This document shows positions 9,969-18,148 of a DNA stretch of 64,000 nt, one piece after another (positions within the stretch are counted from its first letter, which is position 1; each line of letters begins with the position of its first letter). The stretch covers positions 1,116,001 through 1,180,000 of the forward strand of contig CBDCXF010000001.1 of NCBI GenBank assembly GCA_965223755.1. Reading direction: 5' to 3'. A program made the translations under genes and the position numbers. The notes under the pieces were generated by a model. That model had not been told where the DNA came from. It saw only the letters and a list, made by a program, of their open reading frames with translations, and made no database searches. This DNA comes from CBDCXF01 sp965223755. GTDB taxonomy: Bacteria; Acidobacteriota; Thermoanaerobaculia; Multivoradales; JAHEKO01.

Positions 9969-11381
9969 TTGGCGGATTCACACGGTTTAACCAGTACTGA
10001 TATCGCCTATCTGCGGGTCGAGGGTCTGAGCTCGTCTGGTGTGCACGCCCAACTCGACGCGCTGGCCCGGCCACCTCAACGCAGACGATTGCTACGTCCC
10101 TGCGTTCCCGGCGACGGGGTCTGGGTACTGGATGATAGTGACATCGCGGCTGCAGATCGGGAGTGGCTGGCAGGAGACGGCGAATCGCACTTTGGAAAGT
10201 GGGTACCGGCATCCGGAGCGGCGTCGCGCATGTTCCACGACCTGGCGATTGGCGCCGACCAGGCAACTGCTCAACTCGCAGCGGATCTTGAGCGATTTCC
10301 ATTCGCCAATCAACTTAAGGACGCCGTCAATGACCTCCGAGACCCGAGAGTTCTCACACGTAAGTTGATCTCGCGTGATGGGCTCGGTCTCGCCCACCTA
10401 CCCAAAGCCTTAATTCCGTTCCATTCTTACAACGGTGTCGGCCGCACCGCGCTCGAAGAGCAAATCGTCGAAGCTCGTCACTACCTAGGAGAGGTACCGT
10501 CGGTCGCCTTCACCGTTGCCCGGGAACACCGGGCCGGATTCGAGGATGCCCTCACCGCGTTAGGTGGCGGTGCCGCCAACGTCAGCCTGAGCGAACAGTC
10601 GTCGGCGACGCGAACCCTCGCTCTCGACATCGAAACTGGCAAGGTCCTGCGAGATGAGGATGGGACGCCTTTGCTTCGTCCCGGCGGCCACGGCGCGCTG
10701 CTCGGAAATCTCCAGAACAGTCCGACCTCGCATGTCTTCATCAAGAACATCGACAACATTCTGCCGGCCCCCCACCACAGTGAGATCGGGAGATGGAAGC
10801 GCACCCTCGGGGGAATCGCTCTCGGACTGGCACGGCAAATCGCCGAAGCGCGCCAACGTCTCAACTCCAAAGACGACCCGGGCGAGATTTCGGCCCTCTT
10901 GCGCCGTCTCGGTCTCGACGGTGCGCCGCAACGGTCGGAGCTAGAGACGCTCCTCGACCGTCCGCTACGGGTGTGCGGCATGGTGCGCAATGAGGGGGAG
11001 CCGGGCGGAGGCCCTTTCTGGGTTCGCCTTCCCAATGGCGAGATCCGCCCGCAGATCGTGGAATCCGCCGAAGTGGACCTCAATGACCCGCAACAACAGC
11101 AGATTTGGGCCAGCTCGACCCATTTCAACCCGGTTGATTTGACCTGTGTCCTCGAGCGGACCGACGGCAGCCGCTTTACGCTCTCCGAATACTCCGAGCC
11201 ATCGGCAGTGTTTCTCAACACCCGCGGCGTCCACGGCAGGCAAGCAGCAGTCCTTGAGCGGGCCGGACTGTGGAACGGTTCGATGGCTTACTGGCACACA
11301 GTCTTCGTCGAGGTCCCGAACTGGACCTTCGCTCCAGTCAAGTCCGTTTTCGATCTGTTGCGGCCCGAGCACCAGGCGTGA
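9969..11381 (+). CDS. DUF4301 family protein
   Basis: The 470-aa protein matches my recollection of the DUF4301 family, known mostly from Bacteroidota and Acidobacteriota and without an assigned function. It has a nucleotidyltransferase-like glycine-rich loop (PASGAASRMF, residues about 78-87), KALIPFHSYN, a central LRPGGHGALLGNL segment and FIKNIDNI. These recall UTP-sugar pyrophosphorylases and suggest a sugar-nucleotidyltransferase fold. The start is TTG, fixed by an AAGGAG 6 bp upstream in the last unit of the tandem repeat. No operon partner is evident. Confidence 0.8.
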   Translation: MADSHGLTSTDIAYLRVEGLSSSGVHAQLDALARPPQRRRLLRPCVPGDGVWVLDDSDIAAADREWLAGDGESHFGKWVPASGAASRMFHDLAIGADQATAQLAADLERFPFANQLKDAVNDLRDPRVLTRKLISRDGLGLAHLPKALIPFHSYNGVGRTALEEQIVEARHYLGEVPSVAFTVAREHRAGFEDALTALGGGAANVSLSEQSSATRTLALDIETGKVLRDEDGTPLLRPGGHGALLGNLQNSPTSHVFIKNIDNILPAPHHSEIGRWKRTLGGIALGLARQIAEARQRLNSKDDPGEISALLRRLGLDGAPQRSELETLLDRPLRVCGMVRNEGEPGGGPFWVRLPNGEIRPQIVESAEVDLNDPQQQQIWASSTHFNPVDLTCVLERTDGSRFTLSEYSEPSAVFLNTRGVHGRQAAVLERAGLWNGSMAYWHTVFVEVPNWTFAPVKSVFDLLRPEHQA

Positions 11382-11433
11382 GAGGCCCGTCTGCGGTGCT
11401 AGAATCGCGCCGCTGACACGGAGGAAGATGACC

Positions 11434-11766
11434 ATGAGCGAGGCATTTCAAGTCCCAGTACTCGGCTGGGAAATCCCCAAACCCAAATTTTGGGATTGGG
11501 TGGCAATTGCCGTTGCGGTGGTCAGCGTTTTCGTGGCGATCTGGGGTCTTGCAGCCGCTCGCAGTCTTGCCCCCGGCACCAGTTTTTCGAGCTGGCTGGT
11601 CGGACTGTGGACGATGGCCCAACTGGCGATTTCGATCGTCGGCCTTTTGGTGCTCGGCAAGACAGCCAAGGAAGGTACCATCCACGGCAATATCGCCGCT
11701 GTTGTAGCGTCGCTGCTCGGACTCAACGGCATCTTCCTCGCCGCAGCACTTGCTTCGATCGGCTAG
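11434..11766 (+). CDS. Small membrane protein of unknown function (110 aa)
   Basis: I do not recognise the family. Three hydrophobic helices are visible (VAIAVAVVSVFVAIWGLA; LWTMAQLAISIVGLLVLG; VVASLLGLNGIFLAAALA) linked by short loops, with a hydrophilic N-terminal 25 residues. The ATG at 11434 has GGAGG 9 bp upstream; the ATG at 11428 would be too close to that site. The longer open frame extending back to 11146 is a shadow over the DUF4301 gene. Confidence 0.7.
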   Translation: MSEAFQVPVLGWEIPKPKFWDWVAIAVAVVSVFVAIWGLAAARSLAPGTSFSSWLVGLWTMAQLAISIVGLLVLGKTAKEGTIHGNIAAVVASLLGLNGIFLAAALASIG

Positions 11767-11844
11767 CTCGCGCCATTCTGTTGGAGCATCGCCTCTACTT
11801 CGAGTCGGCCGCGACTCGAATCAACACCCAGCCGTATTTCCAGC

Positions 11845-12582
11845 GTGAAACTACCCTCGGTCAAGACCCGCATTGCCGCCATGGTCGGAGTGCTCGTGGC
11901 GGCGGCTCTTTTCGCACCCAGTCTCGGTTCTCTGGCGCTTGATTTCCTGACCTTCATTGACGGCTTGGGAGCCTGGGGCGTTGTGCTGTTTGTGGTCGCC
12001 TACGCCTTGATCTCAGTTGCCCTAGTCCCGGCCTCGATCTTGACGCTGGCTGCAGGGGCTCTCTTTGGCGTCGGCATGGGGTTTCTATGGGTAGTTGTAG
12101 GCGCGTTGCTCGGAGCAGTCTGCTGCTTCTGGCTGGCGCGCACGATCGCGCACGAACCGGTACAGAGAATGCTTGCCGACCGCCCCGGGGTGCGCCGCAT
12201 CGACCGGGCGGTGAGTCGGCAAGGCGCACGCATCGTCTTCTTGCTACGGCTATCGCCGGTGATGCCGTTCGGTCTGCTCAACTACACACTGGGTGTCTCT
12301 AGCGTCCGTTTCCGGGACTACATCTTCGGACATTTTGGGACCTTGCCGGCGTCGTTTTTCTACGTCTATTACGGCGCGGCTCTCGGTAGCCTGGCCGCCG
12401 TGGCCAGTGGTCGGTCGGTTGAACGCGGGGTCGAGTACTGGATCTTTCTCGGCTTGGGAATGGTTGCAACCCTGTTGGCTGCGATCCAAATCACCAGAGT
12501 CGCCCGCCGCGCTCTGGCAGCGGAGCATCTCGATCTCGACGACCCCACCGACGGGCACCCTGAAGTCCCCTCAAACTCATGA
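11845..12582 (+). CDS. TVP38/TMEM64 family (DedA-like) membrane protein
   Basis: The 245-aa protein has the SNARE-associated/VTT domain: hydrophobic helices, a reentrant-type LTLAAGALFGVGMGFLW segment, then the family loops VFLLRLSPVMPFGLLNYTLG and FGTLPASFFYVYYGAALG. VTT-domain proteins are proposed lipid scramblases or transporters. The GTG start at 11845 has no good ribosome site; ATG 11881 is an alternative. The stop overlaps the start of a mercuric-reductase-like flavoprotein (ATGA), a pairing I recall as common, sometimes as fusions, so the two probably act together at the membrane. Confidence 0.88.
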   Translation: MKLPSVKTRIAAMVGVLVAAALFAPSLGSLALDFLTFIDGLGAWGVVLFVVAYALISVALVPASILTLAAGALFGVGMGFLWVVVGALLGAVCCFWLARTIAHEPVQRMLADRPGVRRIDRAVSRQGARIVFLLRLSPVMPFGLLNYTLGVSSVRFRDYIFGHFGTLPASFFYVYYGAALGSLAAVASGRSVERGVEYWIFLGLGMVATLLAAIQITRVARRALAAEHLDLDDPTDGHPEVPSNS

Positions 12583-14093
12583 TCTCTTTTGCCGACCACC
12601 CGGCTCTGCAGCCCTACGACCGCTTCAATCGGGACTTGGTCCAACAGGTCCACCCCGGAGACTGGCGGAATCCGGAGTTGCGCGCTCGCTATCACTTGGT
12701 GGTGATCGGGGCTGGAACCGGAGGCCTGGTTTCCGCTGGGGCCGCGGCGATGCTCGGGGCCAAAGTTCTACTGGTCGAGAAACACCTCATGGGTGGCGAC
12801 TGTCTCAACTTCGGCTGCGTGCCGTCTAAGGCATTGATCGCGTCCGCGCGATCTTGGGCCGACGCCAAACGATCGCAATCCGATTTCGGCGGCCCGGCGG
12901 TCGCGGAGGACGGCGACTTTGCCGTGGCGATGGAACGCCTGCGGCGCCTGCGATCCGAGATCGGCCACCACGACAGCGCCCAGCGCTTCGCCGACCTCGG
13001 TGCCGATGTTGTGCTCGGTGAGGCGCGGTTCACGGCCCGGAACTCGGTTCAAGTCGACGGCAAGGAAGTCCGGTTCCGCCGCGCCATTATCGCCACTGGA
13101 GCCAAACCGTGGGCACCGCCCATTCCCGGGCTGGAGCAAGTCCGCCACTACAACAACGAAACGATTTTTTCCCTCACCGAGCTGCCGGCCAGTTTGGCAA
13201 TCATCGGGGCCGGCCCCATCGGCTGTGAAATGGCACAAAGCTTTGCTCGTTTTGGTTCACGGATCACTGTCTTCGACATCGCTACCCAGGCACTCGGACG
13301 GGACGATGTGGACGCCGCCGCCGTTATCGAACGCAAGCTGCAGTCGGAAGGGGTCCGGTTGGCGCTCAACACCGCCGTCGACCAGGTGGAACAACAAGGA
13401 GATTCTGTCGTCCTCCACGTAGAGGGAGAGCCCAAGACCTTCGACGCCCTGCTGCTCGCGACCGGGAGGCGCGCCAACACCGACGAGCTCGGTTTGGATG
13501 CCGCAGGCGTTGCGATCGAAGAGGGGCGCGTGAGTGTCGACGACTTCCTACGCACCAGCAACCGGCGCATCTACGCGGTCGGCGATGTCGCGTCCCCCTA
13601 CCAATTCACCCACGTCGCCGATGCCCAGGCCCGTATCGCGGTTCAGAATGCCTTATTTTTTGGTCGCGCGCGCAACAGCAGGCTGGTGGTGCCATGGTGC
13701 ACTTACACCTCCCCCGAGGTAGCCCATGTCGGGCTGACACAGGCCGATGCCGAGAAGCAAGGCATTGCCATCGACACCCAGATCGTGCCCCTCGAAGAAG
13801 TTGATCGCGCCACCCTCGACGGAACCACAGATGGATTTCTCAAGGTTTACCTCAAACGAGGAAGCGGCCGCATCCTGGGAGCCACCCTGGTGGCCGAACG
13901 CGCTGGAGACATGATCGGAGAGTTGGCGCTGGCGATTAGCCACGCCATCCCCGTTGGAAAAATCTCTTCGACGATACACCCCTATCCCACCGTCGGTGAG
14001 ATCACGCGCAAGGCCGCCGACAACTGGCGGCGAGACAAACTCACGCCTCTGATGCAGAGCGTGCTGGCAGCTTACTTCCGCTTCCTTCGTTAG
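12579..14093 (+). CDS. FAD-dependent pyridine nucleotide-disulfide oxidoreductase, mercuric-reductase-like
   Basis: The 504-aa protein is a class I disulfide reductase. It has the FAD-binding VVIGAGTGGLVSAGAAAMLG (residues about 41-60), the redox-active GGDCLNFGCVPSKAL (CxxxxC), a NAD(P)H-binding GAGPIGCEMAQSFARFG, an FAD-binding YAVGDVASPYQFTHVADAQA, and a C-terminal HPYPTVGE containing the His-Pro active-site base. An N-terminal 40-residue extension precedes the FAD domain. The catalytic motif has GGDC where lipoamide dehydrogenases have GGTC. There is no N-terminal heavy-metal-associated domain, so mercury reduction is unlikely. It is coupled by ATGA overlap to the TVP38 gene. Confidence 0.9.
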   Translation: MISFADHPALQPYDRFNRDLVQQVHPGDWRNPELRARYHLVVIGAGTGGLVSAGAAAMLGAKVLLVEKHLMGGDCLNFGCVPSKALIASARSWADAKRSQSDFGGPAVAEDGDFAVAMERLRRLRSEIGHHDSAQRFADLGADVVLGEARFTARNSVQVDGKEVRFRRAIIATGAKPWAPPIPGLEQVRHYNNETIFSLTELPASLAIIGAGPIGCEMAQSFARFGSRITVFDIATQALGRDDVDAAAVIERKLQSEGVRLALNTAVDQVEQQGDSVVLHVEGEPKTFDALLLATGRRANTDELGLDAAGVAIEEGRVSVDDFLRTSNRRIYAVGDVASPYQFTHVADAQARIAVQNALFFGRARNSRLVVPWCTYTSPEVAHVGLTQADAEKQGIAIDTQIVPLEEVDRATLDGTTDGFLKVYLKRGSGRILGATLVAERAGDMIGELALAISHAIPVGKISSTIHPYPTVGEITRKAADNWRRDKLTPLMQSVLAAYFRFLR

Positions 14094-14149
14094 GCATTGC
14101 GAGCCGCCTTGAAGTTTTGCAACATCAGGTCGTTACACTTGGCTGGCCT

Positions 14150-14234
14150 GTGTGGCCGAAACCCCTGTGTGGCCGAAATCCCAGCGTTGCCGAAATCCCA
14201 GCGTTGCCGAAATCCCAGTGTTGCCGAAATAACC
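14150..14234. repeat. Intergenic tandem repeat, 17-bp unit x 5
   Basis: Five 17-bp units (consensus GYGTTGCCGAAATCCCA) fill 14150-14234, ending just before the AAGGAG ribosome site of the amidase gene. The first two units read GTGTGGCCGAA and the next two are identical to each other. The units are contiguous. Confidence 0.9.
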
Positions 14235-14249
14235 AGCTAAGGAGACCCT

Positions 14250-15824
14250 ATGAGCCGCGTCAATCGTCGTGACTTTCTCAAGACCGGAGCCGCTGCCGCG
14301 TCCGTTGCCACACTGGGGGGGTCGAAGGCAAAAGGCCGCACACAAGTTTCCGCGTTCGCCCACGCCGGCGGAGATATCGCGTCATTGCAGGCGCGAATGG
14401 AGTCGGGCGAGGTCACTTCCGAACAACTAACGCGCCTGTACCTGGAACGCGTCGAGGACATCGACCGTTCGGGCCCCACTCTGCGCTCGGTGATCGAAAC
14501 CAATCCCGACGCCCTCAAGATCGCCCGCGATTTCGATCGAGAACGCGCCGCCGGTCAAGTCCGGGGGCCGATGCACGGCATCCCGGTGATGGTCAAGGAC
14601 AACCTCGACACCGCCGACAAGATGATGACCACGGCGGGCTCGCTCGCCCTCGTCGGCGCCAAGCCGGCGCAAGATTCGGCGGTTGTGGCCAGTCTGCGCG
14701 AGGCAGGCGCGGTGTTGATCGGCAAGACCAACCTTTCCGAATGGGCCAACTTTCGCTCGACCATATCCTCGAGCGGTTGGAGTGGTCGCGGCGGACAGGT
14801 CAAAAACCCATACGTCCTCGACCGCAACCCCTGTGGATCTTCCTCCGGATCGGGTGCCGCTGTGGCGGCCGATCTGTGCACTGTCGCCATTGGCACCGAG
14901 ACTAACGGTTCGGTGGTCTGTCCCTCCAACGCCAATTCTCTGGTCGGCATCAAGCCGACCGTCGGTCTGGTTCCCGGTGACGGAATCGTTCCTATCTCGC
15001 ACAGCCAAGACACCGCTGGCCCCATGGCCCGCTCCGTAGCCGACGCCGCAACCATGCTCTCCGCGATCGCCGCCAAAGCGGCGGACGGCACTGACGGAAC
15101 GGCAGCCGACTACGACCAGATGCTCGGCGACGGCTCGCTCGCCGGACGCCGCATCGGTCTGCTGCGCAATTTCATGGACTTCCACCCCGACGTAGATCAA
15201 GCCATGGAGAACACAGTAACGGCGTTGCGAGAGGCCGGCGCCGAGGTCCTGGATGACCTCGAATTCGACATCTCCGAATACTACGGACCGCAGTATCAAA
15301 TCCTCCTCTATGAGTTCAAAGACGGGCTCAACCGTTACTTGGCCGGTCTGGCCGAGTCTCCAATTCGAACTCTGACCGAGGCGATCGCCTTCAACGAAGA
15401 GCACGCCGAAGAAGAGATGCCGCACTTCGGCCAGGAAATCTTCCTCGAGTCGCAGCAGAAGGGCGACCTGAGCACGCAGGAATATCTTGACGCTCTGGAC
15501 AAAGCCGAGGAGCTACGGACCAAGTACTTGGCTTTGCTGGCCGAGCACAGTCTCGATGCCTTTATGGGCCCTACCGGGGGTCCGCCTTGGGTCACCGATT
15601 GGGTCAACGGCGACCATTTCGGTGGCAGCACGTCAACTCCGGCGGCGATGACCGGCTTCGCTAATGTCACCGTGCCGGCGGGATACGTTCGCGGTCTACC
15701 TGTGGGGGTGTCGTTCTTCGCCGGTCCGTGGAGCGAGCCGACAATTCTGCAGATCGCCTATGGCTACGAGCAGGCGACACGGCATCGCGTACCGCCGCAG
15801 TTCATTCCCAGTCTAGAGAGCTAG
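14250..15824 (+). CDS. Amidase-signature family hydrolase, Tat-exported
   Basis: The 524-aa protein has a twin-arginine signal (NRRDFLKTGAAAASVATLGG) and is therefore predicted to be exported folded. The mature part has the amidase signature triad: Lys116 in MVKDNLDT, a Gly/Ser-rich loop with the cis-Ser at about 197-199, and nucleophile Ser221 in TETNGSVVCPS, followed by VGIKPTVGLV and SQDTAGPMARSVADAA. Family members hydrolyse diverse amides; as an exported enzyme it may scavenge amides or peptides, but the substrate is unknown. AAGGAG lies 7 bp before the ATG, directly after the tandem repeat. Confidence 0.93.
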   Translation: MSRVNRRDFLKTGAAAASVATLGGSKAKGRTQVSAFAHAGGDIASLQARMESGEVTSEQLTRLYLERVEDIDRSGPTLRSVIETNPDALKIARDFDRERAAGQVRGPMHGIPVMVKDNLDTADKMMTTAGSLALVGAKPAQDSAVVASLREAGAVLIGKTNLSEWANFRSTISSSGWSGRGGQVKNPYVLDRNPCGSSSGSGAAVAADLCTVAIGTETNGSVVCPSNANSLVGIKPTVGLVPGDGIVPISHSQDTAGPMARSVADAATMLSAIAAKAADGTDGTAADYDQMLGDGSLAGRRIGLLRNFMDFHPDVDQAMENTVTALREAGAEVLDDLEFDISEYYGPQYQILLYEFKDGLNRYLAGLAESPIRTLTEAIAFNEEHAEEEMPHFGQEIFLESQQKGDLSTQEYLDALDKAEELRTKYLALLAEHSLDAFMGPTGGPPWVTDWVNGDHFGGSTSTPAAMTGFANVTVPAGYVRGLPVGVSFFAGPWSEPTILQIAYGYEQATRHRVPPQFIPSLES

Positions 15825-15844
15825 CCTGGAAAGCTAGTTTGGAA
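15819..15844. repeat. Direct repeat (13 bp x 2) spanning the amidase stop codon
   Basis: AGCTAGCCTGGAA (15819-15831) is followed at once by AGCTAGTTTGGAA (15832-15844). The TAG stop of the amidase lies inside the first unit and is duplicated in the second. Confidence 0.7.
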
Positions 15845-15887
15845 TCGTAGAGTCGAGGCTAGAAGTTCCTTGCCTTGGCACGATCGG

Positions 15888-15919
15888 ATCCCCGCCCCAC
15901 ACCCGCCCTCCGCGGGGAT
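15888..15919. repeat. REP-like palindromic element, copy A
   Basis: ATCCCCGC (15888-15895) and GCGGGGAT (15912-15919) form a perfect 8-bp inverted repeat around a 16-nt pyrimidine-rich loop, followed by GACT. The same stem, with the same trailing GA, recurs at 58315-58347. The pattern resembles the dispersed REP-like palindromes of many bacteria. Confidence 0.65.
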
Positions 15920-15950
15920 GACTAAGACTGCCGCTCGGCAGTCTTAGTCA
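15919..15950. terminator. 32-bp near-perfect palindrome over the arcC stop codon
   Basis: TGACTAAGACTGCCG (15919-15933) and CGGCAGTCTTAGTCA (15936-15950) are exact reverse complements separated by 2 nt. The sequence encodes the last eight residues of carbamate kinase and its stop, so the hairpin would form at the very end of the arcBC message. It has no T-run. A terminator or 3'-end stabiliser is the simplest reading. Confidence 0.55.
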
Positions 15951-16839
15951 CCTGCGTTCCGGCGGTGCCTGCCACCAACTCCGCCAACTGCTCCAGCGAC
16001 CCGATCGCCGCCCGACCGCCGCCGGAGGCAAACGACTTGGCAGCTTCGACCTTGGGCCCCATGGATCCGGCCGGAAAGATGTCGAGGTTCAGGTCATCTG
16101 GGTGAATCCGGCCGATCGGCCGTTGTCTCGGTGTGCCCCAATCCAGGTAGACGGCGTCGACATCAGTGGCCATGACCAGCACGTCGGCCTCGACCTCGCG
16201 GGCCAACAACTCGCTGGCTAGGTCTTTGTCGATAACGCCCTCGACGCCGACCAGCTTGCGTTCCTGTGTATACATGGTCGGAATGCCGCCGCCACCCAAG
16301 CAGATCACGACTGTCCCTTTTTCTAGCAACCAGCGAATGGGACGGATCTCAAAGATGTGTTTGGGCCGCGGAGAGGGCACCACGCGCCGGTAGAAGTCAC
16401 CGTCACGGCGAAATGCCCAATCACGAATCTCAGAAAGGCCGTCTTTTTCTTCCTCGCTGTAGATCGGGCCGATGAACTTGGTCGGATTGGCAAAGGCCGG
16501 ATCGTCGGGGTCGACCTCGACCATTGTCAGCAGACTGGCCAGCGGCCGTTCAAACGGCAGTCGATTGCCCAGTTCCTGCTCGATCATGTAACCGATCATT
16601 CCTTCGGTTTCGGCGCCTAAAAGGTCGAGTGGATAGACGCCGCCGGGACTCTCTGTCGCCTGCAACGCCAGCAACCCCACTTGCGGGCCGTTGCCGTGCG
16701 AAATGATCATCTCAGCATCATCCGCGATCGAAGCAAGGGCCTGCACCGCAACCCGCACATTGGCGCGCTGGTTGCTCGCGGTCATTTCCTCACCGCGCCG
16801 AAGGAGAGCGTTGCCGCCCAAAGCCACAACCAAACGCAT
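15922..16839 (-). CDS. arcC: Carbamate kinase
   Basis: Carbamate kinase transfers phosphate from carbamoyl phosphate to ADP, the ATP-yielding step of arginine or citrulline fermentation. The 305-aa protein shows the amino-acid-kinase fold with N-terminal LVVALGGNALLRRGE, IISHGNGPQVGLLALQ, the GGGGIPTMY glycine loop, DVLVMATDVDAVYLDWG and the C-terminal GSMGPKVEAAKSF motif. It starts 9 bp after the ornithine carbamoyltransferase gene. Its last codons form one arm of a long palindrome. Confidence 0.96.
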   Translation of the reverse strand: MRLVVALGGNALLRRGEEMTASNQRANVRVAVQALASIADDAEMIISHGNGPQVGLLALQATESPGGVYPLDLLGAETEGMIGYMIEQELGNRLPFERPLASLLTMVEVDPDDPAFANPTKFIGPIYSEEEKDGLSEIRDWAFRRDGDFYRRVVPSPRPKHIFEIRPIRWLLEKGTVVICLGGGGIPTMYTQERKLVGVEGVIDKDLASELLAREVEADVLVMATDVDAVYLDWGTPRQRPIGRIHPDDLNLDIFPAGSMGPKVEAAKSFASGGGRAAIGSLEQLAELVAGTAGTQVTKTAERQS

Positions 16840-16848
16840 CGCAGATTG

Positions 16849-17850
16849 CTACGAACCGATGGTCGCGACCATCACTGCCTTGATCGTGTGGAGGCGATTT
16901 TCCGCCTCATCGAAAGCAACATTGGCTGTGGACTCAAACACTTCCTCGGTCACTTCCATGCCGTCGAGGCCGAACTTCTGAAAGATCTCTTCGCCCACTT
17001 TGGTTTCGCGATTGTGGAAGGCCGGTAGACAATGCAGGAACTTAGCGTCCGGATTGCCGCTTGCAGCCATCAACTCGGAATTGACTTGGTAAGGCTTGAG
17101 CTTGGCGATGCGCTCTTCCCACACCGACTCGGGTTCCCCCATCGAAACCCAAACGTCGGTGTAAATGAAGTCGGCACCGGCGACCGCCTCCGAAGGTTCG
17201 GTGGTCAGGGTCACTCGTGCCCCGGATTGATCCGCCAGGGCCTGTGCCGAAGCGACCAAATCTTCCTCCGGCAGATTTTTCTCGGGGCCACAGATGCGCA
17301 CGTCCATACCCATCAGCGCCCCACCCACCAGCAACGAGTTGCCCATGTTGTTGCGCGCGTCGCCGACGTAGGCGTAGCTGATCGCAGAAAGAGGCTTGTC
17401 GACGTGCTCCTCCATGGTCATGAAGTCGGCCAAAACTTGGGTGGGATGAAACTCATCGGTGAGGCCGTTGTAGACAGGAACCCCAGCAAACGCGGCCAGC
17501 TCCTCCAGTGCTTGCTGACGAAATCCTCGGTATTGAATGGCGTCGTACATGCGTCCCAGAACTCGCGCCGTATCTTTGACACTCTCCTTGTGTCCGATCT
17601 GCGAACCGGTGGGTCCCAAGTAGGTGACGTGGGCACCCTGGTCGTAGGCGGCGACTTCGAAAGCACAACGCGTACGGGTCGACGTCTTTTCAAAGATCAG
17701 CGCGATGTTCTTCCCCACCATCTGGTGGCGTTCGCTGCCGTCAGATTTGGCGCTCTTCAACTGATGCGCCAGATCCAGAAGCTGGCGCACTTCCGCGGCG
17801 CGGAAATCCAGGAGCTTGAGAAAGTGCCTGCCTTGCAAAGATGTGGTCAC
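16849..17850 (-). CDS. arcB: Ornithine carbamoyltransferase, catabolic type
   Basis: The 333-aa protein has the carbamoyl-phosphate-binding FEKTSTRTRCAFEVAAYDQG motif, HPTQVLADFMTM, and the ornithine-binding HCLPAFHNRETKVGEE segment typical of catabolic ArcB. In the arginine deiminase pathway it splits citrulline into ornithine and carbamoyl phosphate, which ArcC next door converts to ATP. No arginine deiminase (arcA) lies in the window, so the pair may be fed by citrulline or by an arcA elsewhere. The GTG at 17850 is chosen because GGAGG lies 7 nt upstream; the longer frame to 17925 adds 25 unlikely residues. Confidence 0.93.
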   Translation of the reverse strand: MTTSLQGRHFLKLLDFRAAEVRQLLDLAHQLKSAKSDGSERHQMVGKNIALIFEKTSTRTRCAFEVAAYDQGAHVTYLGPTGSQIGHKESVKDTARVLGRMYDAIQYRGFRQQALEELAAFAGVPVYNGLTDEFHPTQVLADFMTMEEHVDKPLSAISYAYVGDARNNMGNSLLVGGALMGMDVRICGPEKNLPEEDLVASAQALADQSGARVTLTTEPSEAVAGADFIYTDVWVSMGEPESVWEERIAKLKPYQVNSELMAASGNPDAKFLHCLPAFHNRETKVGEEIFQKFGLDGMEVTEEVFESTANVAFDEAENRLHTIKAVMVATIGS

Positions 17851-17954
17851 GACGAAACCTCCGATGGACTGGAACCCGGCCAGATACTGGTGTCGGCACG
17901 GCGTCTGACATGGAGGTGCAGACACCGGAGTGCGAAATCTAGCCCAATGGCGTC

Positions 17955-18018
17955 ATAAGTTCGAGGGCTACCGACTTATAAGGGCCTGGCACCGCGGACG
18001 GATCGTCTCCTAGGAGAC
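17955..18018. promoter_or_regulatory. Two candidate operators between arcBC and the protease genes
   Basis: The 298-bp divergent spacer holds ATAAGT (17955-17960) inverted as ACTTAT (17974-17979), and a perfect 14-bp palindrome GTCTCCTAGGAGAC at 18005-18018. Both lie where transcription for arcBC (leftward) and the protease (rightward) should start. No known regulator consensus is claimed. Confidence 0.35.
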
Positions 18019-18148
18019 CTCAATATCCCTTGTTATCCTGCCGTCGACCGCCAACGGCACGATTCGTGCTCGTTTCCGCAGTCAACTGAGGCGAGTGGCT
18101 CGTGGCAAGCTGCAGCGGGCACGCCGACTTCACAGACGGAGAATTCCA

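Noticed and set aside
12579..14093. Mercuric reductase (merA)
   Set aside because: There is no heavy-metal-binding N-terminal domain and no mer genes nearby; only the general flavoprotein family is supported.
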